This document shows, piece after piece, positions 10,063 through 20,003 of a DNA stretch of 47,327 nucleotides (the stretch's first letter is position 1; each line of letters begins with the position of its first letter). Source of the stretch: Muribaculaceae bacterium (GTDB lineage Bacteria; Bacteroidota; Bacteroidia; Bacteroidales; Muribaculaceae); assembly GCA_022510445.1 (NCBI GenBank), contig JAFLTN010000004.1:1-47327 (forward strand), in the 5' to 3' direction. The position numbers were made by a program, and so were the translations under genes. The notes under the pieces are model-generated. The model was not told the DNA's origin. It saw only the letters and a program-made list of their open reading frames with translations, and searched no databases.

Positions 10063-10695
10063 ATGTTTATAGAGAGGCCTCCGTTCTGGTTCAGGCTACT
10101 GTTTCCCGATGCGATTTTCAGGCTGCCTGCACCATCAGGCGAAAAGCCGGCGCTATTCCTGACCTTCGACGACGGGCCTATTCCGGAAGTGACTCCATGG
10201 GTGCTCGAAGTTCTTGAACGATATAACATAAAGGCTACTTTCTTTATGGTGGGACAGAACATAGAGAGACATCCAGATTTACTTGATGAAGTGAGAAACA
10301 GGGGACACCATGCCGCCAATCACTCGCTTCATCATATAAAAGGCCACAGCTGTTCTGCTGAGGAATATATGAAAGACGTGGAGGCCGGATACAAGCTGAC
10401 CGGATCAAGTCTTTACAGGCCTCCTCACGGATGGCTAAGCCCTCGACAATTGAAACTGGTTAAAGAGAACCATTATGTTGTGATGTTTGATGTTGTCACT
10501 CGTGACTATAGCCGGCATCTTACTTCGCGGGATGTGGTAAGAAACATAAAAAAATACACAAGAAACGGTTCCATAATCGTATTTCATGATTCATTGAAAA
10601 GCTTTCCGAGGCTAAAGGAAGCATTGCCGGAAAGCATCGACTGGCTCTTGAGCCGGGGTTATGACTTCAAATTGCTGGAACCTCATTTAACATAA
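10063..10695 (+). CDS. Polysaccharide deacetylase family protein (NodB-like)
   Basis: TFDDGP, NHSLHH, RPPHG and FHDS motifs of carbohydrate esterase 4. Confidence 0.88.
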   Translation: MFIERPPFWFRLLFPDAIFRLPAPSGEKPALFLTFDDGPIPEVTPWVLEVLERYNIKATFFMVGQNIERHPDLLDEVRNRGHHAANHSLHHIKGHSCSAEEYMKDVEAGYKLTGSSLYRPPHGWLSPRQLKLVKENHYVVMFDVVTRDYSRHLTSRDVVRNIKKYTRNGSIIVFHDSLKSFPRLKEALPESIDWLLSRGYDFKLLEPHLT

Positions 10696-10715
10696 CTGGG
10701 GAAAGGACTATTACA

Positions 10716-11735
10716 ATGGAAAATTCAGGAAATAAAAAAGTGTTGGTTGTCGGAGCGGGTGGATTTGCCGGAGGTTTTATTGTTGAGGAAGGCCTGAAAC
10801 GCGGTTATGAAATGTGGGCAGGAATAAGGGAAACCACCTCAAGAAAATATCTTACCGACCCGCGGATCAAATTTGCCGTTTTCGATTTTGACAATCCGGA
10901 ATCTTTAGCAGAAACCATGAGAGAAAGCATGCCGGCTGAAGAAAAATGGGATTGGATTGTCTATAACCTCGGAGCCACTAAAGCCATAAGCTTTTCAGAT
11001 TTTTCCAAAGTAAACTATGAATATCTGAAACATTTTCTGGAGGCCCTGAAATCATCAGAAAAAATACCGGAAAGGCTGCTTTATATGAGTTCTCTGTCGG
11101 TATTAGGTCCGGGACATGAAACCGACGGTGGAAAATTCACCGAAAAAGACATACCGAGACCCAACACACGGTATGGTGCCTCAAAACTTAAGGCAGAGAT
11201 GCTCCTGAATATGGAAGGGCTTCCATATATAATCTTCAGGCCCACCGGCATATATGGTCCCCGTGACAAAGACTATTTCTTGATGCTTAAATCAATGTCG
11301 AAAGGATTTGATTTTTCGGCCGGCTATAAAAAACAACTTCTCACATTTATTTATGTGGAAGATCTTGCCCGGGCTGTGTTTGACGCACTGGAAAAAGCTC
11401 CTGCCAATCAGACTTATATAATTTCCGAAGATAAGGAATATTCACAGAAAGAATTCAGAAAATTAGCATCAGCCTCCTTAGGGAAGAAAGGTATTCTCGG
11501 GGTTCCCATGCCATTGTGGGCAGTGAAGGCAGTTTCGGCCGTAGCAGAGAAAATCGGTGTTGCAAGAATGAAACCCTCCACCCTGAACCGCGATAAATAT
11601 AACATAATGAAGCAACGGAACTGGAGCGCCGACATATCCAAAGCAAAAAAAGATTTCGGATTTAATCCCAAGGTGTCACTTCCGGAAGGTATAGACAAGG
11701 CAGTGGAATGGTACAGGAAGGAGAACTGGCTCTGA
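10716..11735 (+). CDS. NAD-dependent epimerase/dehydratase (SDR family)
   Basis: Rossmann start KVLVVGAGGFAGGFIVEE, YGASK catalytic motif, FRPTGIYGPRDKDYF. Confidence 0.88.
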   Translation: MENSGNKKVLVVGAGGFAGGFIVEEGLKRGYEMWAGIRETTSRKYLTDPRIKFAVFDFDNPESLAETMRESMPAEEKWDWIVYNLGATKAISFSDFSKVNYEYLKHFLEALKSSEKIPERLLYMSSLSVLGPGHETDGGKFTEKDIPRPNTRYGASKLKAEMLLNMEGLPYIIFRPTGIYGPRDKDYFLMLKSMSKGFDFSAGYKKQLLTFIYVEDLARAVFDALEKAPANQTYIISEDKEYSQKEFRKLASASLGKKGILGVPMPLWAVKAVSAVAEKIGVARMKPSTLNRDKYNIMKQRNWSADISKAKKDFGFNPKVSLPEGIDKAVEWYRKENWL

Positions 11736-12523
11736 ATCCGGAGAATCATTATTCAGTCCGTACTGAAGCTACCGCCGACTCAGTGGCAAACGAGCCGGAA
11801 CCTGTCTATGCGGTCATACTTACCCCTCCGGAGCGGGAACCGGCTGTCCCTCAGCGGACTGACAACCAGCTTGGAGTATCTTTTATTCTTACCGGTCTCT
11901 TCCTCCTTTTTTTGATTGTGGCCCTGAGATTCCGGAATAATATAAAATATGTGGCCTCCATTTTCAGAAACCTTATAGAGACTAAGACCCGTCATAACGT
12001 ATTTGACGACACAGTAAGAGAAACCTCACTGGTGATTCTTTTGAATATCCTGTGGTGTGGCTCAGCCGGAATAATTCTCTACGGCATCTACTCATTTTTA
12101 TCACCGGAAACCACCGTTCTTAAATTCCAGGCTTTAGAGATGACCATAGGCATGGCAGCGGCTGTGTGCTATACTCTTTTCATGTCGTTTGCTTATTACG
12201 GAGTTGGATGGATTTTTTCAGATTCAGGGCATGCACGCATGTGGCTGAAAGGATTTCTGGCAAGTCAAGGGTTAATGTCGCCTGCTTTTTTTGTAATCGC
12301 ATTACTTGCAATTTGTTATCCGAGAAGCGGGGAATCAATCTTCACTGCCGCATTTTTCATATTCATTTTGGCAAAATTTGTATTCATTTGGAAAGGTTAT
12401 AGGATTTTTTTCACTCAATTTTCGTCGTGGGTGCTTTTTTTATGCTACCTTTGCAGTCTGGAAATAGTTCCTTTATTTTTGACTTATCGTCTGGCATTTC
12501 TCTTTGGAGAACTGATTGCTTAA
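11708..12523 (+). CDS. DUF4271-like integral membrane protein
   Basis: Several TM helices; position before hemD is typical for Bacteroidota DUF4271; overlaps upstream gene by 28 bp. Confidence 0.65.
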   Translation: MVQEGELALNPENHYSVRTEATADSVANEPEPVYAVILTPPEREPAVPQRTDNQLGVSFILTGLFLLFLIVALRFRNNIKYVASIFRNLIETKTRHNVFDDTVRETSLVILLNILWCGSAGIILYGIYSFLSPETTVLKFQALEMTIGMAAAVCYTLFMSFAYYGVGWIFSDSGHARMWLKGFLASQGLMSPAFFVIALLAICYPRSGESIFTAAFFIFILAKFVFIWKGYRIFFTQFSSWVLFLCYLCSLEIVPLFLTYRLAFLFGELIA

Positions 12524-12585
12524 ACATTTATATTGCTTAAACACAGGCCCGGCGAAATATTCTTAGCTAAGGCGCTACTTGGATT

Positions 12586-13344
12586 ATGAAGATTAAGAAG
12601 ATTCTTGTATCACAACCCCAGCCGACATCGGCAAAATCTCCCTATTTTGAAATAGCAAGCAAATTCGATGTTGAGATCACATTCAGGCCAATGATTAAAG
12701 TTGAGCCATTGACCGTGAAAGAATTCCGACAGTCAAAAATTAATCTTTCAGATTTCACCGCTGTTATTTTCACTGCACGCACAGCTGTGGATAATTTCTT
12801 CAGGATGTGTGAGGAATCAAGGGTAAATGTCCCCGACACGATGAGATATTTCTGCACAACTGAACAGATAGCGCTCTATCTGCAGAAATATATTGTCTAC
12901 CGTAAAAGGAAAATAGCTTATGGCCTCAGCGGTCATCTTGACGACCCGCAGTTTCTGGCTGCCATCCAGAAGAATAATAAGGAAAAATTCCTTATGCCGG
13001 TTTCCGACATAATGCCGGAACGTATGCAGGCGCTCGCAGCCCTGAAAATAGACCTTACACCGGCTATGATGTATCGCACGGTAAGTAATGATTTCCGGCC
13101 GGATGAAGATTTTGATTATGACCTTATCCTGTTCTTCAGCCCTGCCGGGATCGATTCCCTTCTTAAAAATTTCCCCGATTTCAATAAAGACGGGAAACAG
13201 AAAGCTGCCATCGGCACTTTCGGAGCTCCGACAGCCCAGGCTGTGAAGGAGGCCGGCCTGCGACTCGACATTGAAGCTCCTTCAAAAGAGAATCCCTCAA
13301 TGACTTCCGCACTCGACGCTTTCCTGACAAAGAACAAAGATTGA
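12586..13344 (+). CDS. hemD: Uroporphyrinogen-III synthase family protein
   Basis: KKILVSQPQPTSAKSPYFEIASKFDVEITFRPMI... and FFSPAGIDSLLKNFPDF...KAAIGTFGAPTAQAVKEAGLR match HemD layout. Confidence 0.8.
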   Translation: MKIKKILVSQPQPTSAKSPYFEIASKFDVEITFRPMIKVEPLTVKEFRQSKINLSDFTAVIFTARTAVDNFFRMCEESRVNVPDTMRYFCTTEQIALYLQKYIVYRKRKIAYGLSGHLDDPQFLAAIQKNNKEKFLMPVSDIMPERMQALAALKIDLTPAMMYRTVSNDFRPDEDFDYDLILFFSPAGIDSLLKNFPDFNKDGKQKAAIGTFGAPTAQAVKEAGLRLDIEAPSKENPSMTSALDAFLTKNKD

Positions 13345-13400
13345 TTTTTTCTATCCCTTTCCTTATATCTATTTAAGGAAGGGGATTATTATATCTGCTC

Positions 13401-16376
13401 ATGATCAACGTTAATGAATCTATGCTTTCGAAACTCTATCTCAAAGATACGGAGTTTCAGAACCTGATGCAGAAACGCATCTTTAATGTCTTGCTCATTG
13501 CCACTCCTTATGATTCGTTCATGCTTGAAGAAGATGGCCGTGTCGACGAGCAGATTTATTTTGAATATGTGGCGCTCCATCTTTCTTCACCTCCACGCTT
13601 TGTTAAAGCCGCGAATTATGAAGAGGCCTTCAGTCTTCTTAAGGAAAAGGAATTCGATCTTATAATAGCAATGCCGGGAGTGGATGTGAGTGAAACTTTC
13701 CGGGAGGCCAAGGTAATAGAAGAACTTTATCCGAATATACCCTTTGTTGTCCTCACTCCATTTTCAAAAGAGGTGAGAAGAAGGATAGCATCGGAAGACC
13801 TTACGGGAGTGGACTACGTATTCTCATGGCTCGGAGACGTCGACCTGATTCTGGCTATTATCAAGCTGATGGAAGACAAGATGAATGCCGACAACGACAT
13901 CCTCAATATAGGAGTGCAATGCATCATTGTCGTGGAGGATTCCATCAGATTCTATTCCTCGGTGCTTCCTCACCTTTTCAAATATCTCCTGATGCAAAGC
14001 CGGGAATTCTCCACTGAAGCGCTGAATGAGCATGAGCAGATGCTTCGCATGAGGGGCAGACCTAAAGTCTTGCTTGCACGCGATTACGAAGAAGCCCTGG
14101 AACTTAGTGAAAAATTCGGGAAAAACATTCTGGGCGTAATCTCCGACATGAGGTTCCCACGTGAAGGAGAAAAGGATCCGGATGCGGGTCTACGCTTCGC
14201 AGCGCAACTACGTGAAAAAGCACCTTTCACGCCAGTGATCATAGAGAGCCAGGAAAGCGATAACCGAAACAGGGTGGAAGAAGCCGGCTATATCTTTCTT
14301 GATAAAAACTCAAAGACCTTCCCTCAGGAACTCAAAAAAGCGGTGCAACATAACTTCGGGTTCGGCGATTTCATCATCAAGGATCCCTCATCGGGCAATG
14401 AGATATTGAGAATCCACAACCTCAAGGAGCTTCAGCGACAGGTCTATAATATACCTGACGATGCCTTGTTTGCCCACTGCAGCAACAACGACATTTCCAG
14501 ATGGCTTTATTCACGTGCCCTCTTCCCTATAGCGGAAGTGATACGCGGCCACAGATTCACAAAAATGGAAGAAGCGGAAACAGTGAGGAAACTGATTTTC
14601 GAAAGCATTGTGAAATACCGCAAAATGAAAAACCGTGGCGTTGTGGCCATTTTCCTAAAAGACCGTTTTGATTCCTACAGTAATTTTGCACGCATCGGTG
14701 AAGGTTCTTTAGGGGGTAAAGGACGCGGTCTGGCATTTATCGACCAGATAATAAAACGGCATCCTATCTGCGATGATTTTAATGGAGTGCAGATAACTAT
14801 TCCCCGCACCGTGGTGCTTTGCACCGATATCTTCGACGAATTCATGGAGTATAATGGACTATATAACATAGCTTTGTCAAACTCCAGCGACGAAGAGATC
14901 CTTTCTCAATTTCTGAAAGCCAAACTTCCCGAACATCTTCTCGATGATTTTCTGGCTCTATTTGATGTGACCGACAAGCCGCTTGCCGTGAGAAGTTCCT
15001 CTTTGCTCGAAGATTCCCATTACCAACCCTTTGCCGGAATCTATTCCACCTATATGGTGCCGCATATAGAAGACCGCAAGGAGATGCTTAACCTTCTGTG
15101 TGAGGCTGTTAAGGGAGTCTATGCATCGGTCTTCTATGCCGATTCCAAGGCTTATATGAATGCAACGAGCAATGTGATCGAACAAGAAAAAATGGCGATT
15201 ATCATTCAGGAAGTTGCAGGCGAAAGACACGGAGATTTCTATTATCCTACATTCTCGGGAGTGGGTCGCTCCATAAATTATTATCCCGTAGGCGATGAAG
15301 AAGCTGAAGAGGGAGTTGTGGAAGTGGCAGCCGGGCTCGGGAAATATATTGTTGACGGTGGCATGGCTTTGAGATTTTCTCCCAGGCATCCGGGACATGT
15401 GTTGCAGACATCTACCGTGGATCTGGCACTTCGTGACACTCAGAAAAATCTTTACGGACTCTCCACCACATTTGACGATTTTAAGAATTTCTCAACCGAC
15501 GAGGGTTTCAATATCCACAAAATTCCTGTGTCCGATGCCTTCAAGACAGACGCTCTGCGTTATCTCGTCTCAACTTTCGACGCCAACGACAGAATTATCC
15601 GGGACACTGATTTCGGTCCGGGGCGTAAGGTGGTGACATTTGCCAATATATTGAAACAAAATGTATTTCCATTGGCCGATGCCGTTGATTTCATGCTGTC
15701 AACCGGTCAATATGCAATGGGACGTCCTGTAGAAATAGAATTTGCAGGTAATGTGAATCCCGATGCTGTTTCTTCAGAAAATAAAGGTATTCTTTACTGG
15801 CTTCAGATACGTCCGATAGTCGACAAGAAAGAGATGCTCGATGACAAGGTGCTTGATGTAGACGATTCCAGACTTATTCTCAAATCCGATTCGGCTCTCG
15901 GCCACGGACTCATGGAGAATGTGCGTCATATTGTCTATGTCCGGCCCAAAGAATTCAACAGTGCAAGAAATCCTGAAGTGGCCGCAGAGATTGAAAAACT
16001 CAATAAAGATTTTGTAGCCAACGGAGAACCGTATATTCTTATCGGACCCGGGAGGTGGGGCTCATCAGATTCCGCTCTGGGGATACCGGTGAAATGGCCT
16101 CAGATTGCCGGGGCTCGACTCATTGTGGAGACAGCATTGCCCGGCTACCGGATAGAACCTTCTCAAGGCACTCATTTCTTTCAGAATCTCACCTCTTTCG
16201 GAGTTGGATATTTCACAGTTGATCCCACTTCGGGAAAAGGATATTTCGATTCGGAATTTCTCGACAGGCAAGAGGCAGTCTATGAAAGTGAAACTCTGAG
16301 GGTGATACGGTTCGATGAACCGCTTACCATAGCCATCAACGGCAGGAAAGGCAAAGGGATAGTAAGAAAACCCTGA
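13401..16376 (+). CDS. Fusion of receiver-like domain(s) and PEP/pyruvate-binding (PPDK N-terminal) domain
   Basis: Two N-terminal REC-like segments (e.g. LARDYEEALELSEKFGKNILGVISDMRFPREGEKDPDAGLRFAAQLREKAPFTPVII), then GEGSLGGKGRGLAFI...PLAVRSSSLLEDSHYQPFAGIYSTY...EVAGERHGDFYYPTFSGVGRSINYYP typical of the PEP-synthase/PPDK ATP-binding domain. Confidence 0.85.
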   Translation: MINVNESMLSKLYLKDTEFQNLMQKRIFNVLLIATPYDSFMLEEDGRVDEQIYFEYVALHLSSPPRFVKAANYEEAFSLLKEKEFDLIIAMPGVDVSETFREAKVIEELYPNIPFVVLTPFSKEVRRRIASEDLTGVDYVFSWLGDVDLILAIIKLMEDKMNADNDILNIGVQCIIVVEDSIRFYSSVLPHLFKYLLMQSREFSTEALNEHEQMLRMRGRPKVLLARDYEEALELSEKFGKNILGVISDMRFPREGEKDPDAGLRFAAQLREKAPFTPVIIESQESDNRNRVEEAGYIFLDKNSKTFPQELKKAVQHNFGFGDFIIKDPSSGNEILRIHNLKELQRQVYNIPDDALFAHCSNNDISRWLYSRALFPIAEVIRGHRFTKMEEAETVRKLIFESIVKYRKMKNRGVVAIFLKDRFDSYSNFARIGEGSLGGKGRGLAFIDQIIKRHPICDDFNGVQITIPRTVVLCTDIFDEFMEYNGLYNIALSNSSDEEILSQFLKAKLPEHLLDDFLALFDVTDKPLAVRSSSLLEDSHYQPFAGIYSTYMVPHIEDRKEMLNLLCEAVKGVYASVFYADSKAYMNATSNVIEQEKMAIIIQEVAGERHGDFYYPTFSGVGRSINYYPVGDEEAEEGVVEVAAGLGKYIVDGGMALRFSPRHPGHVLQTSTVDLALRDTQKNLYGLSTTFDDFKNFSTDEGFNIHKIPVSDAFKTDALRYLVSTFDANDRIIRDTDFGPGRKVVTFANILKQNVFPLADAVDFMLSTGQYAMGRPVEIEFAGNVNPDAVSSENKGILYWLQIRPIVDKKEMLDDKVLDVDDSRLILKSDSALGHGLMENVRHIVYVRPKEFNSARNPEVAAEIEKLNKDFVANGEPYILIGPGRWGSSDSALGIPVKWPQIAGARLIVETALPGYRIEPSQGTHFFQNLTSFGVGYFTVDPTSGKGYFDSEFLDRQEAVYESETLRVIRFDEPLTIAINGRKGKGIVRKP

Positions 16377-16380
16377 AATA

Positions 16381-16415
16381 AAATGAGCCGGGCTTTAGAG
16401 TCCGGCTCATTTTTT
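16381..16415. terminator. Rho-independent terminator, possibly bidirectional
   Basis: AAATGAGCCGG (16381-16391) / CCGGCTCATTT (16402-16412) followed by T-run, between convergent genes. Confidence 0.85.
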
Positions 16416-16430
16416 ATAAATCGAGGGGAA

Positions 16431-17924
16431 TTATGCGAATTTGGAAAAATCAGTGAGACGCATGTCGCCTGTTTCTTCAAAAGTGTTGTGCATGGCAAAG
16501 GCAGCCCTCAGATTGTGAGGCGTATGACCTTTCTTTGCAATCTTAAGATAATCCCACATCAATTGCTTGTAATCCGGGTGGACGCAGTTTTCGATAATTA
16601 CTTTCGCCCTCTGATCGGGAGCAAGATTCCTCAGGTCGGCCACACCCTGGTCAGTTACTATTACTTTCACGCTATGTTCGTTATGATCCACATGGGTGAC
16701 CATCGGCACGATTGTTGAAAGAGCTCCGTTCTTTTGAATCGAGGGACAAAGGAAAATTGAAAGATAGGCGTTTCTGCAGAAATCACCGGATCCGCCTATT
16801 CCGTTCATCATCTTTGTGCCATTTACATGAGTGGAATTCACATTGCCATAGATGTCACACTCCAGAGCCGTGTTCATGGCTATAAGCCCCAACCGGCGTA
16901 CAACCTCAGGATGATTAGATATCTCTCCGGGACGCATGAGGAGTTTATCCCTGTAGAAATTGATATTGTCCATGAAGCGGAGCATGGCATCGTCGGAGAA
17001 AGCTAACGCGCATGTTGATGCGAAACTGCATTTTCCTGTTTCCATCAGTTCCATTACGGCATCCTGCACCACCTCGGTATACATTTCAAAACGAGGTATG
17101 GCGGGATTGTCAGCAAGTCCGTATAAGGCAGCATTTGCTATATTTCCGACTCCACTCTGTATGGGAAGGAATTCATGAGGAATCGCTCCTCTCGCCATCT
17201 CTTTGGCAAGAAAATCTGCCACATTAGCTCCAATCGCTCTTGTTGCGTCTGATAGGGAAGTGAATGAACAAATGCTTTCCGACTCATTTGAAGGCACTAC
17301 ACCGATTATTTTTTTCGGATCGATCTTAAGGACAGTGGTTCCGATGCGGTCGGAGGGTTTATAGATCGGAATCTCCCTGCGGTGGGGTGGGTCGAGCGGA
17401 ACATAATTGTCATGGAAACCCCGGAAAGATGTGCTGTAATAGGAACTATATTCGATTATTACCTTTTTAGCCATCATCGCAATCGTCGGGGTCATGCCGA
17501 TGCCGGCCCCAAGGATCACCTCTCCGGAAGGATTCATCTCTGTGACTTCTATGATAGCCACATCAATATCCCCTAAGAAACCATACCTGAGATCCTGGCT
17601 CATATGGCTCAGATGGGGATCATAATAATTCATTTCGCCATTGTTCACGCTCTTGCGCGTGTCGGGGGTACCCTGATAGGGTGCTCGGGTGTTGATTGCC
17701 TGTGCGCGTGTCAGAGCGCCATCTACATAATCGTTAGTGGAAGCCCCGGTGTATAGGTTCACTTTAAAAGGCTCCCCTTTTTCATGGAATTTCTTTGCTC
17801 TCTCAGCCAGAGCAATAGTTACAATCTTTGGCGTTCCCGAGGCGGTAAAGCCGGAAGTGGCAACATTATCTCCATTATTAATAATACTGGCCGCTTCTTC
17901 CGGACTGATAAATGGAAAACTCAT
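16431..17924 (-). CDS. Acetyl-CoA hydrolase/transferase family, probable succinyl-CoA:acetate CoA-transferase
   Basis: FPFISPEEAASIINNGDNVATSGFTASGTPKIV...NLYTGASTNDYVDGALTRAQAINTRAPYQ...GIGGSGDFCRNAY. Confidence 0.9.
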   Translation of the reverse strand: MSFPFISPEEAASIINNGDNVATSGFTASGTPKIVTIALAERAKKFHEKGEPFKVNLYTGASTNDYVDGALTRAQAINTRAPYQGTPDTRKSVNNGEMNYYDPHLSHMSQDLRYGFLGDIDVAIIEVTEMNPSGEVILGAGIGMTPTIAMMAKKVIIEYSSYYSTSFRGFHDNYVPLDPPHRREIPIYKPSDRIGTTVLKIDPKKIIGVVPSNESESICSFTSLSDATRAIGANVADFLAKEMARGAIPHEFLPIQSGVGNIANAALYGLADNPAIPRFEMYTEVVQDAVMELMETGKCSFASTCALAFSDDAMLRFMDNINFYRDKLLMRPGEISNHPEVVRRLGLIAMNTALECDIYGNVNSTHVNGTKMMNGIGGSGDFCRNAYLSIFLCPSIQKNGALSTIVPMVTHVDHNEHSVKVIVTDQGVADLRNLAPDQRAKVIIENCVHPDYKQLMWDYLKIAKKGHTPHNLRAAFAMHNTFEETGDMRLTDFSKFA

Positions 17925-17957
17925 TTGTAACCTTTAGATTTAAGATTTAAATTTGCA

Positions 17958-17965
17958 CAAAAATA
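17958..17965 (-). promoter_or_regulatory. -7 promoter element (TATTTTTG on minus strand) for the CoA-transferase gene
   Basis: Reverse complement of CAAAAATA, TAnnTTTG match, ~34 bp upstream of ATG. Confidence 0.4.
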
Positions 17966-17989
17966 ATAATATTATTTCATATATTTTAA

Positions 17990-19375
17990 TTGATGGAGCC
18001 CTTTTTTTTGCCAAATAACGATAAAAATTGCTCACTTTCAAAAAAAGTGCGCATAGAAACATATGGCTGTCAAATGAATGTGGCCGATTCCGAGACTGTT
18101 GCCGCCATCATGCAGACAGCAGGTTATTCATTGGCTGAAAACAATGAGGAGGCTGCAGCCGTGCTGCTTAACACTTGTTCTATACGTGATAACGCAGAAC
18201 AGAAAATTCTTTCAAGGATTGCATTTTGGAAAGCCATGAGGCGCAAAACAGGCAGAAACATCCTTATCGGCATAATCGGCTGCATGGCCGAACGCCTTAA
18301 GGAACGCCTGATAGAACAGGAGGGAGTTGATATTGTGGCGGGTCCTGACTCTTATCTTGATTTGCCCAATCTCTTTGCTGCGGCTGAAAATGGTGAAAAA
18401 GCCATCAACATCGAGCTTTCCACCACCGAGACCTACCGCGACATAATTCCACAGAGAATAGGAGCCACCGGCATAAGCGGATTCATCAGCATTATGAGGG
18501 GTTGCAACAATTTCTGCTCTTATTGCATTGTGCCTTACACAAGGGGCCGGGAAAGAAGCCGGGAGCCGGAAAGTATCCTTCGCGAACTTATGGATCTTAA
18601 GGAGCGTGGGTTCAAGGAAGTCACTCTTTTAGGCCAGAACGTCAACAGCTACCGTTTTGAAACAGCCGACGGAGTTGTCACCGATTTTCCGGCCCTTCTT
18701 GCATTAGTGGCTGAAACAGTTCCCGAAATGAGAATAAGGTTCACTACTTCTCATCCGAAAGATATGTCAGACGCGACTCTCGAGACTGTGGCATCACACA
18801 AAAATATTGCGCGACATATCCATCTTCCCGTGCAAAGCGGAAGCAATTCCGTGCTTAAAGCCATGAATAGGAAATACACGCGCGAATGGTATCTTGACCG
18901 TATCGCGGCAATAAGGAGGATAATACCGGATGCCGGAATCTCAAGCGATATGTTCACCGGTTTTCACGATGAATCGGAAGATGACTTCCTGCAGACTCTC
19001 AGCCTTATGGAAGAGGTCGGTTTCGATTCCTCTTTCATGTTTAAATATTCCGAAAGACCGGGGACATTTGCCTCAAAACATTTGCCTGACAACATTCCGG
19101 AGGAAGTAAAGATTGAACGTCTTAACAGGATGATAGCCCTACAGAATAAACTTTCTGAAGAAAGCAACAGAAAAGATATCGGCAAAGAATTCGAAGTGCT
19201 TGTGGAGGGTCGTTCAAAGAGAAGTGCAGATGAATTTTTCGGCCGTACGAGTCAGAATAAAGTAGTAGTATTTCCTAAAGGCGACACAAAACCAGGAGAT
19301 TTCATTAAGGTGAAGATTACTGATGCCTCCAGCGCAACCCTTCGGGGAGAATGTGTAGGAAATGTCTTAAAATAA
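17990..19375 (+). CDS. miaB: tRNA-2-methylthio-N6-dimethylallyladenosine synthase
   Basis: VRIETYGCQMNVADSE, radical-SAM MRGCNNFCSYCIVPYTRGRERSR, LLGQNVNSY, C-terminal TRAM-like region. Confidence 0.95.
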   Translation: MMEPFFLPNNDKNCSLSKKVRIETYGCQMNVADSETVAAIMQTAGYSLAENNEEAAAVLLNTCSIRDNAEQKILSRIAFWKAMRRKTGRNILIGIIGCMAERLKERLIEQEGVDIVAGPDSYLDLPNLFAAAENGEKAINIELSTTETYRDIIPQRIGATGISGFISIMRGCNNFCSYCIVPYTRGRERSREPESILRELMDLKERGFKEVTLLGQNVNSYRFETADGVVTDFPALLALVAETVPEMRIRFTTSHPKDMSDATLETVASHKNIARHIHLPVQSGSNSVLKAMNRKYTREWYLDRIAAIRRIIPDAGISSDMFTGFHDESEDDFLQTLSLMEEVGFDSSFMFKYSERPGTFASKHLPDNIPEEVKIERLNRMIALQNKLSEESNRKDIGKEFEVLVEGRSKRSADEFFGRTSQNKVVVFPKGDTKPGDFIKVKITDASSATLRGECVGNVLK

Positions 19376-19383
19376 ACGACGCC

Positions 19384-19875
19384 ATGAAACAAATCGAAAT
19401 AAAAACCTTGATCAGGGAATGTTCTTTCGAAGAGCTGAACGATGACGACAAGATTCTTGTAAGCAAAGCTAAGGAAGCAACAAGGGGGGCATATGCGCCA
19501 TATTCTCACTATCAGGTTGGTGCGGCCCTTCTTCTCCACAACGGGGAGATAGTGACCGGTTCAAATCAGGAAAATGCCGCCTATCCTTCCGGGACATGTG
19601 CTGAGAGAACCGCAGTCTTCTATGCATCTGCTTCCAATCCGGGAATTCCGGTAAAGAAACTTGCAGTAGCCGCATGGACTCCTCCGGAAGAGGGGAAGTC
19701 CTGGGAAGATGGGTTCCAGGCTGATCCGGTTTCACCATGCGGTGGATGCCGCCAGGCCCTTATGGAATATGAACATCTTTACGGACCGATAGAAGTGTTT
19801 CTTTATGGAAGAAAACGCATTTATATCCTTCCATCCGTCTCTACGCTCCTCCCCTTCTCCTTCACTGAGTTTTAG
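19384..19875 (+). CDS. cdd: Cytidine deaminase
   Basis: GAYAPYSHYQVGAALLL...ENAAYPSGTCAERTAVFYA...PCGGCRQALMEYE zinc-deaminase motifs; ATG 19384 preferred over the ORF-track start 19351, which overlaps miaB. Confidence 0.93.
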   Translation: MKQIEIKTLIRECSFEELNDDDKILVSKAKEATRGAYAPYSHYQVGAALLLHNGEIVTGSNQENAAYPSGTCAERTAVFYASASNPGIPVKKLAVAAWTPPEEGKSWEDGFQADPVSPCGGCRQALMEYEHLYGPIEVFLYGRKRIYILPSVSTLLPFSFTEF

Positions 19876-19988
19876 ACCCTGTAAATCTTACGACCCTTAT
19901 CTTCGGAGAGTTGGATTGAGGAAGATATGAAACCGAGAATCAACATTATAAAATTGAGGTTTCAGAGCCAAATGCAATCTATTTTTAG

Positions 19989-19996
19989 TAACTTTG
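19989..19996 (+). promoter_or_regulatory. -7 promoter element (TAACTTTG) upstream of nadB
   Basis: TAnnTTTG match ending 7 nt before ATG 20004. Confidence 0.5.
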
Positions 19997-20003
19997 CATC
20001 ACC

